Source: Sambucus nigra
Taxonomy: Eukaryota > Streptophyta > Magnoliopsida > Dipsacales > Adoxaceae
Direction: 5' to 3'
DNA: 64,000 nucleotides
NCBI GenBank assembly: GCA_949130495.1
Contig: OX422222.1
Location: 105,885,709-105,949,708, forward strand
This document shows positions 30,361 through 42,995 of the stretch, piece after piece. Within the stretch, counting starts at the first letter, position 1. The number at the start of each line of letters is the position of its first letter. The notes beneath the pieces are model-generated. The model made no database searches. It was given only the letters and a program-made list of their open reading frames with translations, and had not been told where the DNA came from. Both the position numbers and the translations under genes were made by a program.

Positions 30361-31320
30361 TTAAGGAGGATCTCAAGATGTTGACCAAGAAGTTCGACCA
30401 AGTTTGAATATCTGGGAACCACATAGATTACACCCATATGTCTCCATATCCTAAAGCAAGGCTATCGAAAATTTCAAGATGCCCACCATCGAGAAGTTCG
30501 GAGGTAGTTTACCCCCAATTATTCATCTCCAAAATTACGATCGAGCCATTATTCTCCTAGGTGACTCCGAAGAAATAATGGCCCAAATGTTCTAATAGAC
30601 TTTGAAGGACAACTCTCTTCATTGGTTCTTATCTCTCGGGGAGTCTTGAATTCACAGTTGGGAGGATGTTGCCCGTGAGTTCATGTCATAGTACAAGTAC
30701 AATGAAGGGTTAGAAATTACCCGTTATAATTTAGAGTTGCTCAAAGAGAATCATAGGGAATCAGTCAGTAACGACATTGCAAGGTGGAGAGAGAAAGCAG
30801 CCACCATTACCAACTGACCTTCTGAAGAGGAGCAAGTCAGCATCGTGAAGAAGAACTTTTTACCCCATATTCGAGCGACGATGGGAGGATGGTACTAACC
30901 TCATTTTTTTAGACCTTCGAGAACCAAGAGCAGAAATTGAAGAAGTTCTTGCCAACAGAGAAAGTGAACCGAATAAAGTGTTTGGACAATTCACTCCTAT
31001 AAAGTATGAAAAGCCTGCCAACACTGCAGTTTTAACCATCAATAACATATCTCAACCTGCTACTTCATGGGCACCAGAAACTCATCCTAACCCAATCAAA
31101 AAGGAATACACCGATATTAATGCTCCCTTATCCAAAGTTAACCAGGCCCTCTTAAGCCGAAATCTTATCAAGCCATTAGACCCTCATCCATTACCAAACC
31201 CACATCCTAAAAATTTCAAACCGGATACCAATTGTGATTTTCACCAAACTATTGGCCATACCACTATCATCACCCCACCACCAAATCCTAAACCAAGCAC
31301 TACCCACAATTAAATCCTAA
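30361..31320 (+). pseudogene. Ogre A gag remnant
   Basis: Aligns with the sister copy at 56870-57780: YTHMSPYPKARL, IEKFGG, SSEEIMAQMF-like, W..LGES.IHSWEDV, QYKYNEG.EIT. The open part 30978-31313 includes NCDFHQTIGHT, a remnant of a CxxH...H zinc knuckle. Stops and frameshifts throughout. Confidence 0.7.
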
Positions 31321-32230
31321 ATCATACATATGCCATATTCCTAGAAGAAGACCCATAATTTCGGCCATCTACCTAGTTCGTACCCAATAAATCATCCATC
31401 GTAGACATACATTCTCCTAAACCTATCCAAGTTTGCCTATATTTTCTCCTACATTCTACTAGTTTTTCCGATCATGCTCTATCACCCCTTACAAGAGCAT
31501 GCATACTGTTCGTACCCGCTCCGAACAGAAATTAACCTCTAAGATTACTATTGACTGCTAGAGATTTAGTTAATTATTCTTGAAAGCTTGGAAATAGGCT
31601 CAAGAGTCAAACAATTAGGTCGTACCTACCCATGAAGTCATCTTAGATGATGTCGTCAAGATTATGGAAGACTTATTCCGACAGAACGATGAAATTAACA
31701 AAATCTTTGAGCTACTTGATGCTTTGAAGCTACAAAGGCACATGGTCCCTTCACTTATACATATCCCCATCGAATAGGAGGATCTACATTAAGAGGCCAT
31801 TGAGGTTGTGGAGTGTATTTACTTCCTGTGGAAAGATGATGTCATTTCCACCTGATGGGGGAATGACTTAGAGGATTCAGATGAAGAGCAAATCCCAGAA
31901 AAGACTAGCCCGATAGTCAGCATATGTGTAATAATATCGTTTGATGTGCTGATGGGAAAAATAAACGAGGTGGCTAAACAACCTGAGATCCATGATGAAA
32001 TGGGTTTTTTGTTTTTCCCCTAATCTATGAACCATATGACTTGATTAGGAAGTAATTACCATGTTCCAAACCTGCAATCATCAGCGATCAATAAAGGAAA
32101 AGGTGCCAAGAATCTTCCTACGCCAGAAATGACCCTCGAGGAGAGTAATATTATCGATCAATTGAAGAAGACCCAAGCTAACATCACTCCATGGGGACTC
32201 TTTATGTATTCCTAACTTAACCGAAATGCC
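31321..32230 (+). other. Ogre A gag-to-protease spacer
   Basis: About 900 bp without a usable frame. It aligns by eye with 57790-58890 of the sister copy (for example CCCATATTTTCTCCTACAT...CTACT). Nothing else recognised. Confidence 0.5.
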
Positions 32231-32700
32231 TTGATTAAACTACTCACCGGGCCCGTAATCCCTCCTTTCACCACGCTAAAAAAAGCAGTGAATCTGGTCG
32301 AATCTCTAACCTTAACTCGAATGATCTCTGTCTCCAAAGAAGAAATCCCCAAGATTGGATCAAATCATAATTATGCTCTCAATATATCTATCGAAGTCAA
32401 TGGAAAGATTGTTCCTCTTTCGTTTGTCGATAATGGATTTGCTCTTAATGTCTTCCCATTGAGGACCCCCAATTCCTTGGGACTGAAAGTAAGAAACCTT
32501 TCTCCAACCTCTACCGCGGTGCGCGCTTATGATAATACTCATCGAGAAGTGATGGGATCCATAAAACTTATAATAGGGGTTAGCCCTATAAATCCTGTTA
32601 TTGAATTATAAGTCATTGACATCCCGACATTTTTTAATTTGTTACTTGGACGACCATGGCTCCATAATATCAAGGGTGTGTCTTCTTTTCTACATCAGAA
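32231..32700 (+). pseudogene. Ogre A protease remnant
   Basis: Reads YALNISIEVNGKIVPLSFVDNGFALNVFPL, with the active-site DNG followed by the usual LNV block. It continues with VMGSIKLIIGVSPINPVIELQVIDI and LLLGRPWLH in a shifted frame. Matches the sister copy at 58900-59290. The usual Ser/Ser after DNG reads Phe-Ala. Confidence 0.75.
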
Positions 32701-33759
32701 ACTAATTTTTTCGCCAATGGGTTAGTCATCACCATCTTGCGCGAAGATGATAACACTGAGAATGCAAGCACCAGTAATTCGTTACTAGAGATATAACATG
32801 GGGAAAATGATATGCTTATGTCAGGTTTTTGAGTCGATCCACTTTTACTCCCAGTAGGGGACGATTTCAAAGATAGAGTTTGTCTCGAGTATAACCCTCA
32901 TGGCAACGTCAATGTGATCCAAATGTTTAAAAACATGCACTTCATGCTCGGACTGGGGCTGGGACGACAACAACAAGGGATACTTGAACCCATTGTGTTG
33001 AAGAAAGCCTTTCCTCATTGCAGTTTGGGTTATCAATAGTCAGTAGAAGAACTCAGAATGTTGCATTAACCTCGGCTAAAGAGAAGGCTAGAAAGCGCCA
33101 AGATTGTCTCAAGAGATTCCTTAAATGGAAGATTCATCAGAAAGGGTGAAGATTTTCCTCTTGTGGCTTTCCTGAACCAAGGTATGATCATGTGGACAGG
33201 AAGATCAAACCAAAAATAGAGATATTTTTCCAAGACAACTACTCATTGGTCAAAAGTTCCTAGCATCATGTATAACCACTCAAGACCATAGCTGATATCG
33301 AAGACTCCAAGGGAAGTGACTCTAAGGATTCATTTAACTTGCAAACACTGAGGCTGACACTCTGCATAATATACTCAAACGCTACATCATTGGATCCATC
33401 CTGCCTGATCAAAGTTGTTAATGCACCTGTCCTAACATGGAATGTTGTACCTGTTCCACCTATTAAAATACAACCCAATTCTAATGTTTATCCCATTCGC
33501 TCCTCTCTTGTTGTTCCTCCTTATTCCGATATAATTGAGACCTCCTTTGATAAGGCTATCAATGTTGTTTTTCCTAATAATGAAATAAGCGAAGATTTTA
33601 AGTATCTTGTTGTGCCTTACTTTTACTCTCTTGGTCTAATCAAACTCTTGAAGATGTTGATTTTGCAAATGAACAAGTCTTAATTGATCTAAATAAGGTT
33701 ACTAACAAATAACATAACCACGTTCAATTTAATAAAGATGAAACTGTTATTAATCTCGA

Positions 33760-34800
33760 TTCTAGTAGCCAACTGCATGAGATTAGGACAGGGGTGACCC
33801 TTGACAAGCATGAGTTCGTGCAACTAGAGGAATTACTGAAGGAATTTTTGGATGTCTTTGTATGGTCCTATAACAACATGTCCAATATTGATCCTGAGAT
33901 AACTCGGCACGAGATTCCAACTCTCTTAGAAGGCAAACCAATCAAGCCGAAACCGTGAAAGATATGCACCGAATGATCACTCAAGGTTAAAGAATAAGTG
34001 GTCAAACAGTTAAACGTGGGTTTCATTCGTGTGATCGAATATTCCACATGTCTGGACAACATCGTATCCATGTTGAAATGAGGAGGGAAGGTTCGCAGGT
34101 GCATTGATTACCCAGACTTGAACAAGGCCTCTCCAAAGGATGATTACCCGTTACCTAATAGTGATATTATTGTGGAAAACACAACCAGTCACGCTCTAAA
34201 GTCATTCATTGAAGCGTTTATCGGATATATTCAGATTAAGATGCACGCCGATCATCAAGACAAAATTGCATTTATAACCCTTTGGGGAACATTCTCTTAC
34301 ACCATCATCCCATTTGGTCTAAAAAATGCAGGGGCTACCTACCAAAGGGCTTCCACAACCATATTGCATGATCTTATGCACAAAGAAGCCGAGGTCTATG
34401 TAGATGATATGATTATCAAGTCTAAGACTAGGGAAGGTCATGTTCTTACTCTCCGAAAGTTCTTCGAGCAACTACGACAATATCATATGCGACTTAACTC
34501 ACAGAAATGTGTCTTCAGTATTACCAAAGGAACACTTTTGGACTCATGATTAGTGAGAAGAGGTTCGATACAAATCCTGCCAAGCTAAAAGCCATACGTA
34601 AAATGCAACCACCCCGAATGGAGAAGGAAGTCTGGGGATTCCTTGGAAAATTGCAGTATATCAGCCGATTCATCAACCAGATGACTTCTATTTGTAAATG
34701 TATCTTCAAACTTCTCCGAATGGATTCCACTAAGTTTGGAATAAAGCGTACGAAGAAGCCTTGGACCAAATCAAGAAATACCTAACCTAACAACCAATAC
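33760..34800 (+). pseudogene. Ogre A reverse transcriptase remnant
   Basis: Reads EEFLKEFLDVFVWSYNNMSNIDPEI, then a decayed stretch, CIDYPDLNKASPKDDYPLP, FIGYIQIKM, TFSYTIIPFGLKNAGATYQRA, the catalytic EVYVDDMIIKSK near 34398, and KCVFSITKGTLL, then KLQYISRFI in another frame. One frameshift near 34545, several stops upstream. Confidence 0.82.
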
Positions 34801-35480
34801 TTATGGCACCACAACCTGGTCTTCCCCTACTCCTAGACCTGATCGTAATGAATATTGCAGTTGAGCTTTACTATCTCAATACCTTAAAGAATCCCATAAA
34901 GAAAGAGCCATCTACTATGCCACTCGCAAGTTGGGTGGGTACAAAGTTAACTACACAGTCTAGGAAAAAGCATGTGTCGCCCTCGTCTGGGTCACCCAAA
35001 AATTACGACATTACATGCTCGCCTTTCCCATCAAACTTGTGTCCCTAATGGATCCCATCAAGTACCTACTCAAGAAGCCTGCCCTATCCAGCCGAATATC
35101 CTGATGGTTGATGGTTCTAACCTAATTTGATATTGTGTATGTCACGTAAAAATCCATAAAAGGAAGAGTCATCTCTGACTACCTCGTTGACTACCCTATG
35201 GGGGAAATAGATGTTTGTATTCTCAAGAAGTCCTCTAATGGCAAATGTTGTTTGACGGTGCTACCAAAAAGAAAGGGTATGGCATGGGGATACTCCTAAT
35301 TGCCCCTACTGACTCTTAGACTCCGATAGCTATCAAGCTGGACTTTCCCTGCACAAACAACATGAGTGAATACAAGGTGTGCATGGTAAGCCTAAGAGTT
35401 GCTCTCAAGAAAAGAATTAGATACCTAGATGTTTAGGGGGATTTAACCTTTATCATCGTCTAAGTAATCAAAAGATGGGA
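34801..35480 (+). pseudogene. Ogre A RNase H 1 and second RNase H remnants
   Basis: The first domain survives in pieces (PLLLDLIVMNIAVEL, TRKLGGYKVNYT-like, LVWVTQKLRHYMLAFPIKL). Then comes a second domain reading LFDGATKKKGYGMGILL near 35248 and NNMSEYKVCMVSL near 35355, the DG and E positions of archaeal-type RNase H. Many stops. Confidence 0.6.
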
Positions 35481-35819
35481 ATTCAAAGATAAGAACTCTT
35501 ACCCTTTCGTGCCCACCTAGAAGATATGGCTTCCCAATTATAAGATATTACCTTACACTACCTGCCTTGAGAAAAAAATAACCTATCTAATTCCCTTCCT
35601 ACCTTCATATCCATGATTGACATACCCGAAGGAATAACAATGGTCCCCTTCCTAGTTCAAAAGAAAAATAAACTAATCCAATTCTACCACACTGAGCTGA
35701 TCATAGAAGAAGATCTTGATATAGATGATTGTTGGTACTATGATATTTGGCACCTCCTCAAGTTTGGTAGGTATCACCAAGGTTCTAATAAGAAATATTA
35801 AACAACCCTTCGCAAACTG

Positions 35820-36950
35820 TCTACCCAATACATTATCTTCGATAAAACATTGTTCAAAATATACATCGTAGGGGCTGACATTGAAGATATAATGCTAAAA
35901 ATCCATAGCGGGGAGCGTGGACCCCACATGAATGGACATATTCTCTCCAATAAAATCATTCGACGGGGTTACTATTGGACTACCATGGTTTAAGATTGCA
36001 CCGCCTATGTTCAAAGATGCCTTAAATGCCAACAATTTTCCAACCTTCAACACTTGCCTCCTTGAGAATTGTACAACATAACTTCTCCCTAGATGTTCTC
36101 CACATGGGGCATCGACATCATAGGGAAAGTTACACCCAAGGCCTCCAATAGGCATGAGTTCATCTTGGTTGCCATTAAGTACTTCACAAAATGGGTCAAA
36201 TCTAAGTCATATGCAGTGCCGAATGCTAAAAAAGTAACCAGGTTCATCAAGAAAAATATCATCTGCTGATATGTGGTCCCACATGAGCTGGTGTCGGACA
36301 ATGGGTTGCATTTCGAGGCAAAAGTCACACAGGTGGTCGACGAGTATGGGATTCAGAGACACAAAGATTCTCCCTACCGACCTCAAACCAATAGAGCAGT
36401 TGAATCCGCTAATAAAAATCTCAAAGCCATCATTAGCAAGCCGATCGAAAGTTATCGAGATTGGGCCGATCGGATCCTTATGCCATCTAGGGCTATCTCA
36501 CTTCAGTTCGAACATTTATTAAGGCTACCCCTTATTCTCCTGTATACGACATGGAAGCAGTCCTACCTGTGGGGCTAGAAATTCCTTCACTACACGTCAT
36601 GATTGAAAGCAAAGTCAGTGAGGAAGACTACCATTAGAGCTGTCTTAACGAGTTATCACTCTTGGACGAAAGGAGACTGAAGGCTCTATATCACATACAC
36701 GAGTACTATCGCCGAATAGCTCGATCATTGAATAAGAGAATCAATGACTGTGGTATCTGAGAAGGGGACTTAGCCCTAAAAGAAATTATAAAGACCATCT
36801 GGGACCCCACAGAAAAATTCAAGCCCAATAGAGCGGCCCCTGCATTGTGAAGAAGATCATGGAAGGTGGTGCCACTATGTTCACAGGCCTCGATAGAGAA
36901 AAGATGGCACATCCAGCAAACTTGGACCATCTCAAGAAATTATTCCTCCA
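35820..36950 (+). pseudogene. Ogre A integrase remnant
   Basis: Zinc region: GPHMNGHILSNKIIRRGYYW...CLKCQQFSN. Core: TWGIDIIGKVTPKASNRHEFILVAI, KYFTKWVK, then LVSDNGLHFEAKV and the Glu block NRAVESANKN (about 36385). C-terminal part 36700-36930 is out of frame. Several in-frame stops. Confidence 0.8.
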
Positions 36951-37640
36951 GCCCAAAATCTCAGCATGCTTTGACTCTTGTCATCTTCCTTCTATTCTAA
37001 AAAAATAAAAAAATTCTTCATTTCCCTCTATTCAGAATTGTGTGGGGCCTGATCCTCTAAAAATCTTTTTACATTCAAAAATCAAACTTAGAAAATTTTC
37101 AAAACACCCAGAGGTACGTAAGTACCTCATTTGCTTTACATGAGAACGAATCCTTTCTTTTTCACAAAATACTATTCTTTTCTAATCTTCGAGAATGACA
37201 GTTTATTTTAACACATGCACAAACAAAAGGATTATGTATGCCTCGAAAATTGTTCTAGATAATTCAAATTCAAACACTAATCAAGAGGCACAACAATATA
37301 TTTAAAATTTTCTTTATTTCATTGACCAAATGATTCGTTACAATTACGTCGGCATAAGGAGTCAAACAACTTCCTTTGCCAACTATGCATAGAAACTACC
37401 CTTCCAAATTTATTCCCATACATAATCAAACACAACATAAAATCTTCAGAAATAAATCACCTACAGATTCCACCCACAACTACCAGAGGAACTGGCCCAA
37501 ATATCATCCACATCCTCGGGTCCTCAAACTTCCCCTACCTTAATGGAATGTTGTAGACGCTCCATAGAACGGTAAGCCCAGACCAGCTTAGGGAAACAAT
37601 AACACCTCCCTCCATGGTGTCAGATATGGCAAACCACCTT
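36951..37640 (+). other. non-coding region after Ogre A integrase
   Basis: AT-rich, with A-runs near 37000. No ORF or repeat recognised. It lies between the sense pol and the converging antisense ORFs, so it should contain the ends of both transcription units. Confidence 0.5.
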
Positions 37641-38760
37641 TACTCGGTCTCCACAATCATCTTAGAAACTACTCTTCTCCACAACCACTTCATGTAGTCC
37701 CCGAAAACATGTCAGACTCTTCCAATAGACTGGGAAGGATAGGTCGAAGGTCGAAGATTCTCCCATAGAGATCCCACTTGAACGTGCATACACTCTATCA
37801 AGTCCTCTACGGGAAATAAGTCTAGAGTCTGAGGTGGCAAAATTTGTTCCTATCCAAATTGGCATAAGAGCCGCTAGGGAAAGTAGAAATAATTCTGCCT
37901 GAGGCCAACCAACCTAACATGATTGTATTCACCTAGTTCCAGAATGGGAAGAAATTCTCCCCACCAAGGAACTGACCAACACTAGCCTCAAGACCCATGC
38001 TCCATAAACCAGTTCTCCCATATCTCGATATCAAAGCCCACGCTGAAATGTACCTAGAATAAGGGATACTCAGGAGTGGCTGCCAGACAAAATCTCTCTG
38101 ATAGCCACATAAACAACATTACGGGGAAATTAGAATGACCTTCTCGCCAGGCATTTAGGTCGTTCAGAGTTTCCACTAGTATCATCATCACAGGATTACG
38201 ATGGTATGACATCCATGAAGCGATAGGTGCGAGTTGGGGGCCCACCAACAGTTCCCATTCACTAATAGTAATTTTGAAATCAAGCCCAGAATAATGGCTC
38301 CAGTATAGACAACATCTATCAAATGCACAGAATGCAGCACAACATGAAGAAAAATCATTCCTCCCATAACAAGTGAACGACCAACTGAAGGCGCAATATG
38401 GAGAAGTCCTGTTAACAGCTTCTAAGGAAACTGGGAAAATTCAAGCATAGCTGCCGCAACATTGGGATTTATCCCTAACATGGTAGAGAACTCTTCATAA
38501 GTCGGGAAGACTTCATCCAATCCAAAGTGAAAGACATGGTCTTCAGGGTACAAGAATTCCACCACTTCCATCAGCATATTCCATTCTATAAACTGATTGC
38601 GCTATAAAGAAACTCGAGGCATGTTAAAAGCTTCGTAATCATCATTGTATGAGCACATCGCCTCCAAAGTTTTGAGGTAAGTAGCAAACTCAAAACTTCC
38701 GGGGAGAGCCGTATTGCAAAGTGATGAGGTAAGAAGCCATAAGAATACAGAAGAGAAGGA
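37640..38760 (-). pseudogene. Ogre A accessory ORF (DUF7745-like), minus strand
   Basis: Minus-strand pieces: LCNTALPGSFEFATYLKTLEAMCSYNDDYEAFNMPRVS (near 38700), a part with HVFHFGLDEVFPTYEEFSTMLGINPN (near 38500), PIASWMSYHRNPV...ETLNDLNAWRE (38150-38240), and a C-terminal part. The HxFhFG....PTxEEF pattern resembles the DUF7745-type ORFs carried by plant Ty3 elements; I hold that comparison loosely. It is antisense to the element and broken by several stops. The fragment at 22783-23476 belongs to the same family. Confidence 0.55.
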
Positions 38761-38797
38761 ATGTGTAGGTGTGCAGAAAATGCTCCACCCATGCCCC

Positions 38798-38810
38798 CTA
38801 TTTATACATG
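38798..38810 (-). promoter_or_regulatory. TATA box for the DUF7745-like antisense ORF
   Basis: CATGTATAAATAGGG on the minus strand, with CATTGGTTGGTGC about 10 bp upstream. It is placed 40-50 bp before the start of the readable ORF. Confidence 0.5.
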
Positions 38811-38899
38811 GAAAGCACCAACCAATGACAAAAATCCTGCAAATCCCACAAGAAAACTTGTCCCGCCTAGTACTAAGTAATTGAAGAAATTGCAATCAA

Positions 38900-39328
38900 A
38901 GCCTTGGGTTAATTAGACTGGACTGACCTGCGAATAGGCAGGACAAGGGGTATGCCCATCAGCATCCCCCCTATTTTTTGGAAAGTTCCATTTTTCCTTT
39001 TTGTCAAAATAAAAAAACTCAATAATTTTTTTTTTATTCTATGGAATTTAGAATTTCCTTCTCCCTATATTTTCACTCATCCCGTTTTAAAATAAATTTT
39101 CTCTCAAATCATTTTAAATTCTTTTTACGGTCTCGCAGCAAAGTAAAAAGTGCATATGCATTAAGTCATTAAAGCAAAAAATATAATAAAATCCCATTTC
39201 ATTGCATATAAATGTTGCTTTATTACACTTGTCTTGCAGGATAACAACAAAAACAACGGGATACAACCCAACCACCCAAACTCTCTCTCTCACCTTCACC
39301 TAAATTCTATCTCTCTCTCTCTATCCCC

Positions 39329-39383
<55 letters not shown>

Positions 39384-39660
39384 ACACTTTCTCTTTCTCT
39401 CTCTTTCTCTAAGACCCTCTGTCCATGTGGTGTGCGCAATCTCCTCGGTGACAAGATGACGTACCTCAGCTCCCCAAACCAGACCCTTACTCTGATGAGG
39501 TAGACGGCACCAATAAAGAAGGAACCGGGATCGAATCTCGAATTTGAGCCATTATAAAAGCTACCCAATCCCGAATGTCCTTCAACCAGTTGGTCGATAC
39601 CCGAATGTGCTGCAAGAAAAATACAATAGAGAAAATTATCCAGTCTGAGGCAAAGATGGA
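38900..39660. other. spacer with compound microsatellite
   Basis: No gene. Contains (CT)n and (CA)n tracts at 39278-39412, described separately. The rest is AT-rich. Confidence 0.6.
39278..39412. repeat. (CT)n/(CA)n compound microsatellite
   Basis: CTCTCT runs followed by about 15 CA dinucleotides, then TTTCTCT repeats. The open frames across it encode only Ser/Leu, His/Thr or Arg/Glu runs and are not genes. Confidence 0.95.
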
Positions 39661-39662
39661 AA

Positions 39663-41537
39663 TTATAACATCAAAAGATAAATAGGTGAAAGGTATACTG
39701 CTGGCGAAAGGACCTCCTCTATCAGCCCCAGCTCCTCCGGATCCATCGCATTGGGATGGTATAGTATACGCATCGACCCTAAGTCAGCTTGTCGGATATT
39801 ATAAAAAGGAGGAGCTAGCTGCACAAAGGTAACCTCTGAGGTTATCGCCGTTGTCGATGTCGACGCACCACTTGTGGTGTGAGAAGACCCCACTGGCCGA
39901 CTCGAACCCGCCTGGGGGAGAGGCATCACATCATATTTGTTGGGCGGCATCAACTAACTCGACACGAAACCTAAATAATCTTATGTCGCCACTGTGTCGG
40001 TATATGATGAGTAAAGCTCGCTGATTATCGCCAACACTTTCTCATCCTCTAACATCTCCCGCTCTCTCCTCATATATATCGAGTGCATCATTGGTAGCAC
40101 CATCACCTCCTCCTCCACGATATGTCGGACTACTCACTCCTCGAGATACCTAGAGTAGCCAAACTCATGCGCCAGCAGACATCGTAGCTACGCGTTCACC
40201 CCGGTCACCCCAGTATAATGGATGGCTATCCCCCGGGGATAGAAGGTCACCTACCAAATGAGCAACAGAAAATCAATATCGAAACAGATTATAAAGGAAA
40301 AAAATCTCAAGAAAAGAAAGGAGATTTACCCGATCGCTCATCAGGTCATTCAAGACCTGACGCACCTCCTCTAAAGATATGGACTTCCTCCACTACCGGT
40401 TGGAATTTCTCCATCTGTACATTCGGTAGAAGTCCCCAACAAACTCGTCCTTCAAAGCTATCAATTTGGTGTTAAGCCCAATCACCTCATGAAACCAAGT
40501 CTGCAAAGGACAAGGGTCATCAATCAAGAAATCAAGAATATAATGCATAAAAGAAAATGGGCAAAATAAATAATACTCCAGAAGATATGTGGCATCAGTA
40601 AAGGTTTACTGACAGCACCTGCTATATGAATCCAAAGAGAGATAAATGGTCTCCAAAGTTAGGCGCCCCCAGTCAAAAAGTGGGACATTCGAAAATAACA
40701 TCAAAAATGGAAAAAAAACACAAGTGGATGACATCGCCAGTCGTCGCCACTAAGAACCCTCCCAACAAAAGCAGAATAAACAAACTGTCCATCTGTCGCA
40801 CCTGCCACCTGTCCTCCTCATCAATCCTCCGACTCAGTAATAACTCCCTCAAAAGGTACAAATTAATAGTGTCCCTAGATAATATCCTCCCCACATCACC
40901 AACTGTCATCGTCATCGCTGCCGGTTTCACTCGCAAGGTCCTCTCCACCTCTATCTGCACCCCATCGCAATCCAGTCCTAGCAGTTGTTGCACGTCCATG
41001 GGAGTAATCGTCATCTCCACAAAACCAAAATGCATGGTGTGGGTGGTGTCCCACCAAATCTCCTCCAAAATAGAAAGAACGTCAATAGAACGAGGCATCT
41101 CATCCAGTGCAGACGCCACTCTCCTAAAGCCGACGGATGACACCACTCAATGCAGCACCGGTGGAAGGTGACCCCAAACATCCTTAAGCCCCATCGTCCT
41201 TCAAGATCACATGCATGACATAGATATATCATACTATCGAAGATAAAAAGGAAAAACCCTTGTCAAGATTCAAAGAAAGTATGAAATATCACTGAGAAAG
41301 AAGAAAAGAATACAAAAGGTCATCAAAACTTACATAACTTCCACGGTTCACCATCTTAGAATAACAATAACGTGTCGGCTCACGCAAGAGAGTCCACTCA
41401 TCCAAAAATATTTTCAATGAGTCAAAAGAATTTTCAATTCCCAACACAATAATCACCCTAGCCCGCCATTCCAGGTTCGCCCAATCGTTGACATTTAGCC
41501 ACGCCATGTGTGTCTCACTGCTTGAGAAATCAGCCAT
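39663..41537 (-). pseudogene. Ogre A plant-mobile-domain (PMD) accessory gene, minus strand
   Basis: Possible start ATG at 41537 (MADFSSSETHMAWL). Exon 1 may end at the donor GTAAGT (window 41328-41333). The core on 40673-41146 reads DVLSILEEIWWDTTHTMHFGFVEMTITPMDVQQLLGLDCDGVQ, the signature of the plant mobile domain (aminotransferase-like), with the typical THTFHF..GEMTITL.DV..LLGL pattern. The C-terminal part at 39663-39953 is Ser/Thr-rich. Frame breaks and at least one stop lie between exon 1 and the core. PMD ORFs are known passengers of plant Ty3 elements and DNA transposons, and also occur in host genes. Their role in the element is unknown. Confidence 0.7.
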
Positions 41538-41626
41538 TTCTTGGTTTTAGAACGTTAAAAGAGTTTGCAGAAGATAATTACCGAAGAGATCAAGTATGGA
41601 AGTTACGAAAAATGAGGACAACCCAC

Positions 41627-41640
41627 CCTATTTATATAGG
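41627..41640 (-). promoter_or_regulatory. TATA box for the antisense PMD gene
   Basis: CCTATATAAATAGG on the minus strand, about 90 bp upstream of the ATG at 41537, with an ACCAATAGGG motif about 20-25 bp upstream. Placement fits a real plant core promoter. Confidence 0.6.
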
Positions 41641-42150
41641 AGGCTATGGGGCATCCCTATTGGTAGCTCCAAACAACATACCGATCGACACTATCGCTTC
41701 ATCCACTCAAGATACCCTAAAATGTCATGCCACTGTCGTTTGGCACCTCTCACACAATGCTGGTCAGCACCCTCCCTGAAATTTCAAACAAAAATTCCCC
41801 AAAAAATGCCGAAAAATGTCCAAAAATCCCTAGAAAAATCCAAATGAATTTTTAGAACTTTTTTCACCAAGAAAAGTATTTTTACCACACTCATTTCCCC
41901 ATCAGAACTCTTATCTCCACACCAAAATTATTAAAAACAATAGTATATCTCCCCAATAACATCTCCATAGGACACCACAAAAAAATTGAAAAATTCCCAG
42001 CAAGAAAACATCAAACCCACAGACTATTTCCTCTTCCCCGGCGGAAGCTAAAACTTAAAATTATATGATTCCCCAAAAATTCCCAGCGTAACCACAAGAT
42101 AATTTCCCCTAGTGGAGTCTCCAAATTCCTCCAAGAAAACCTTAACTTAA
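41641..42150. other. AC-rich spacer upstream of the antisense PMD gene
   Basis: No gene. AAAATTCCCCA and AAAAATCC-like stretches recur irregularly. On the minus strand this is the upstream region of the PMD gene; on the plus strand it is the element's 3' untranslated region. Confidence 0.5.
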
Positions 42151-42985
42151 ACCCACAAAATTGGCTTTGACCCACAGAAATCGTTATTTCATCTTAAGCC
42201 CTCAGAATTGGCCTTGACCCGCAGAATTTGTCACTTCAACTTAATCCCTCCGAATTGGCACCGACCCGTAAAATTAGTCACCTCTATCTTAAGCCCTCAG
42301 AATTGTTTTCGACCCGCAGAATTTGTCGCTTCAACTTAAGCCCGCATAATTGGCTTTGACCCGTAGAAATGGTCACCTCATTTTAAGCCCTCAGAATTGG
42401 TTTTGACCCACAGAATTTGTCACCTCTATCTTAATCCCTCAGAATTGGCTTAGAATCTCATAATTGGCAACTTTTACTTAAGCCCGCAAAATTAGATTTG
42501 AAAGCCCTCCGAATTGGCTTCAAACCGCAGAATTGGTCAATTATATCTTAAGCCCTCATAATTGGCTTCGATCCGTACAATTGGTCGCTACTAATTAAGC
42601 CCACATAATTGGCTTTGACCCATCGAATTGTTCATTACAACTTAAGCCCTCAGAATTGGCTTCCACCCACAGAATTGGGCACCTCTATCTTAATCCCTCA
42701 GTATTTTCTTCGACCCATAAAATTGGTCGCTTCTACTTAAGCCCTCAAAATTCGCTTCGACCCGTAGAGTTAGTCATCTTTAGTTAAGACCTCACTATTG
42801 GCTTCGAACCTCACCATTGGTTATCTCCACTTACACCCTCCCGAATTGGTTATCTCTACTTAATCCCTCGGAATTAGTTTCGACCCTTAGAATTGGTCAC
42901 TATAACTTAGGGTTCTCAGAACTGACCTCGGCCTGCATAATTGGTCGCTAAAACTTAAACCCTTAGAATCTACCTATTTCATAAA
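42151..42985. repeat. degenerate ~48-bp tandem array in the Ogre A 3' region
   Basis: About 16 degenerate units with consensus halves TTAAGCCCTCAGAATTGGCTT and CGACCCGCAGAATTGGTC. Each unit thus has two CAGAATTGG half-units. The array stops just before the LTR start (42996). Tandem arrays in this position are known for Tat/Ogre elements and are thought to seed satellites. Confidence 0.85.
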
Positions 42986-42995
42986 CACTTATGGT

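Noticed and set aside
39234..39568. ORFs on both strands with Ser/Leu, His/Thr or Arg/Glu runs
   Set aside because: They are products of the CT/CA microsatellite and have no domain.
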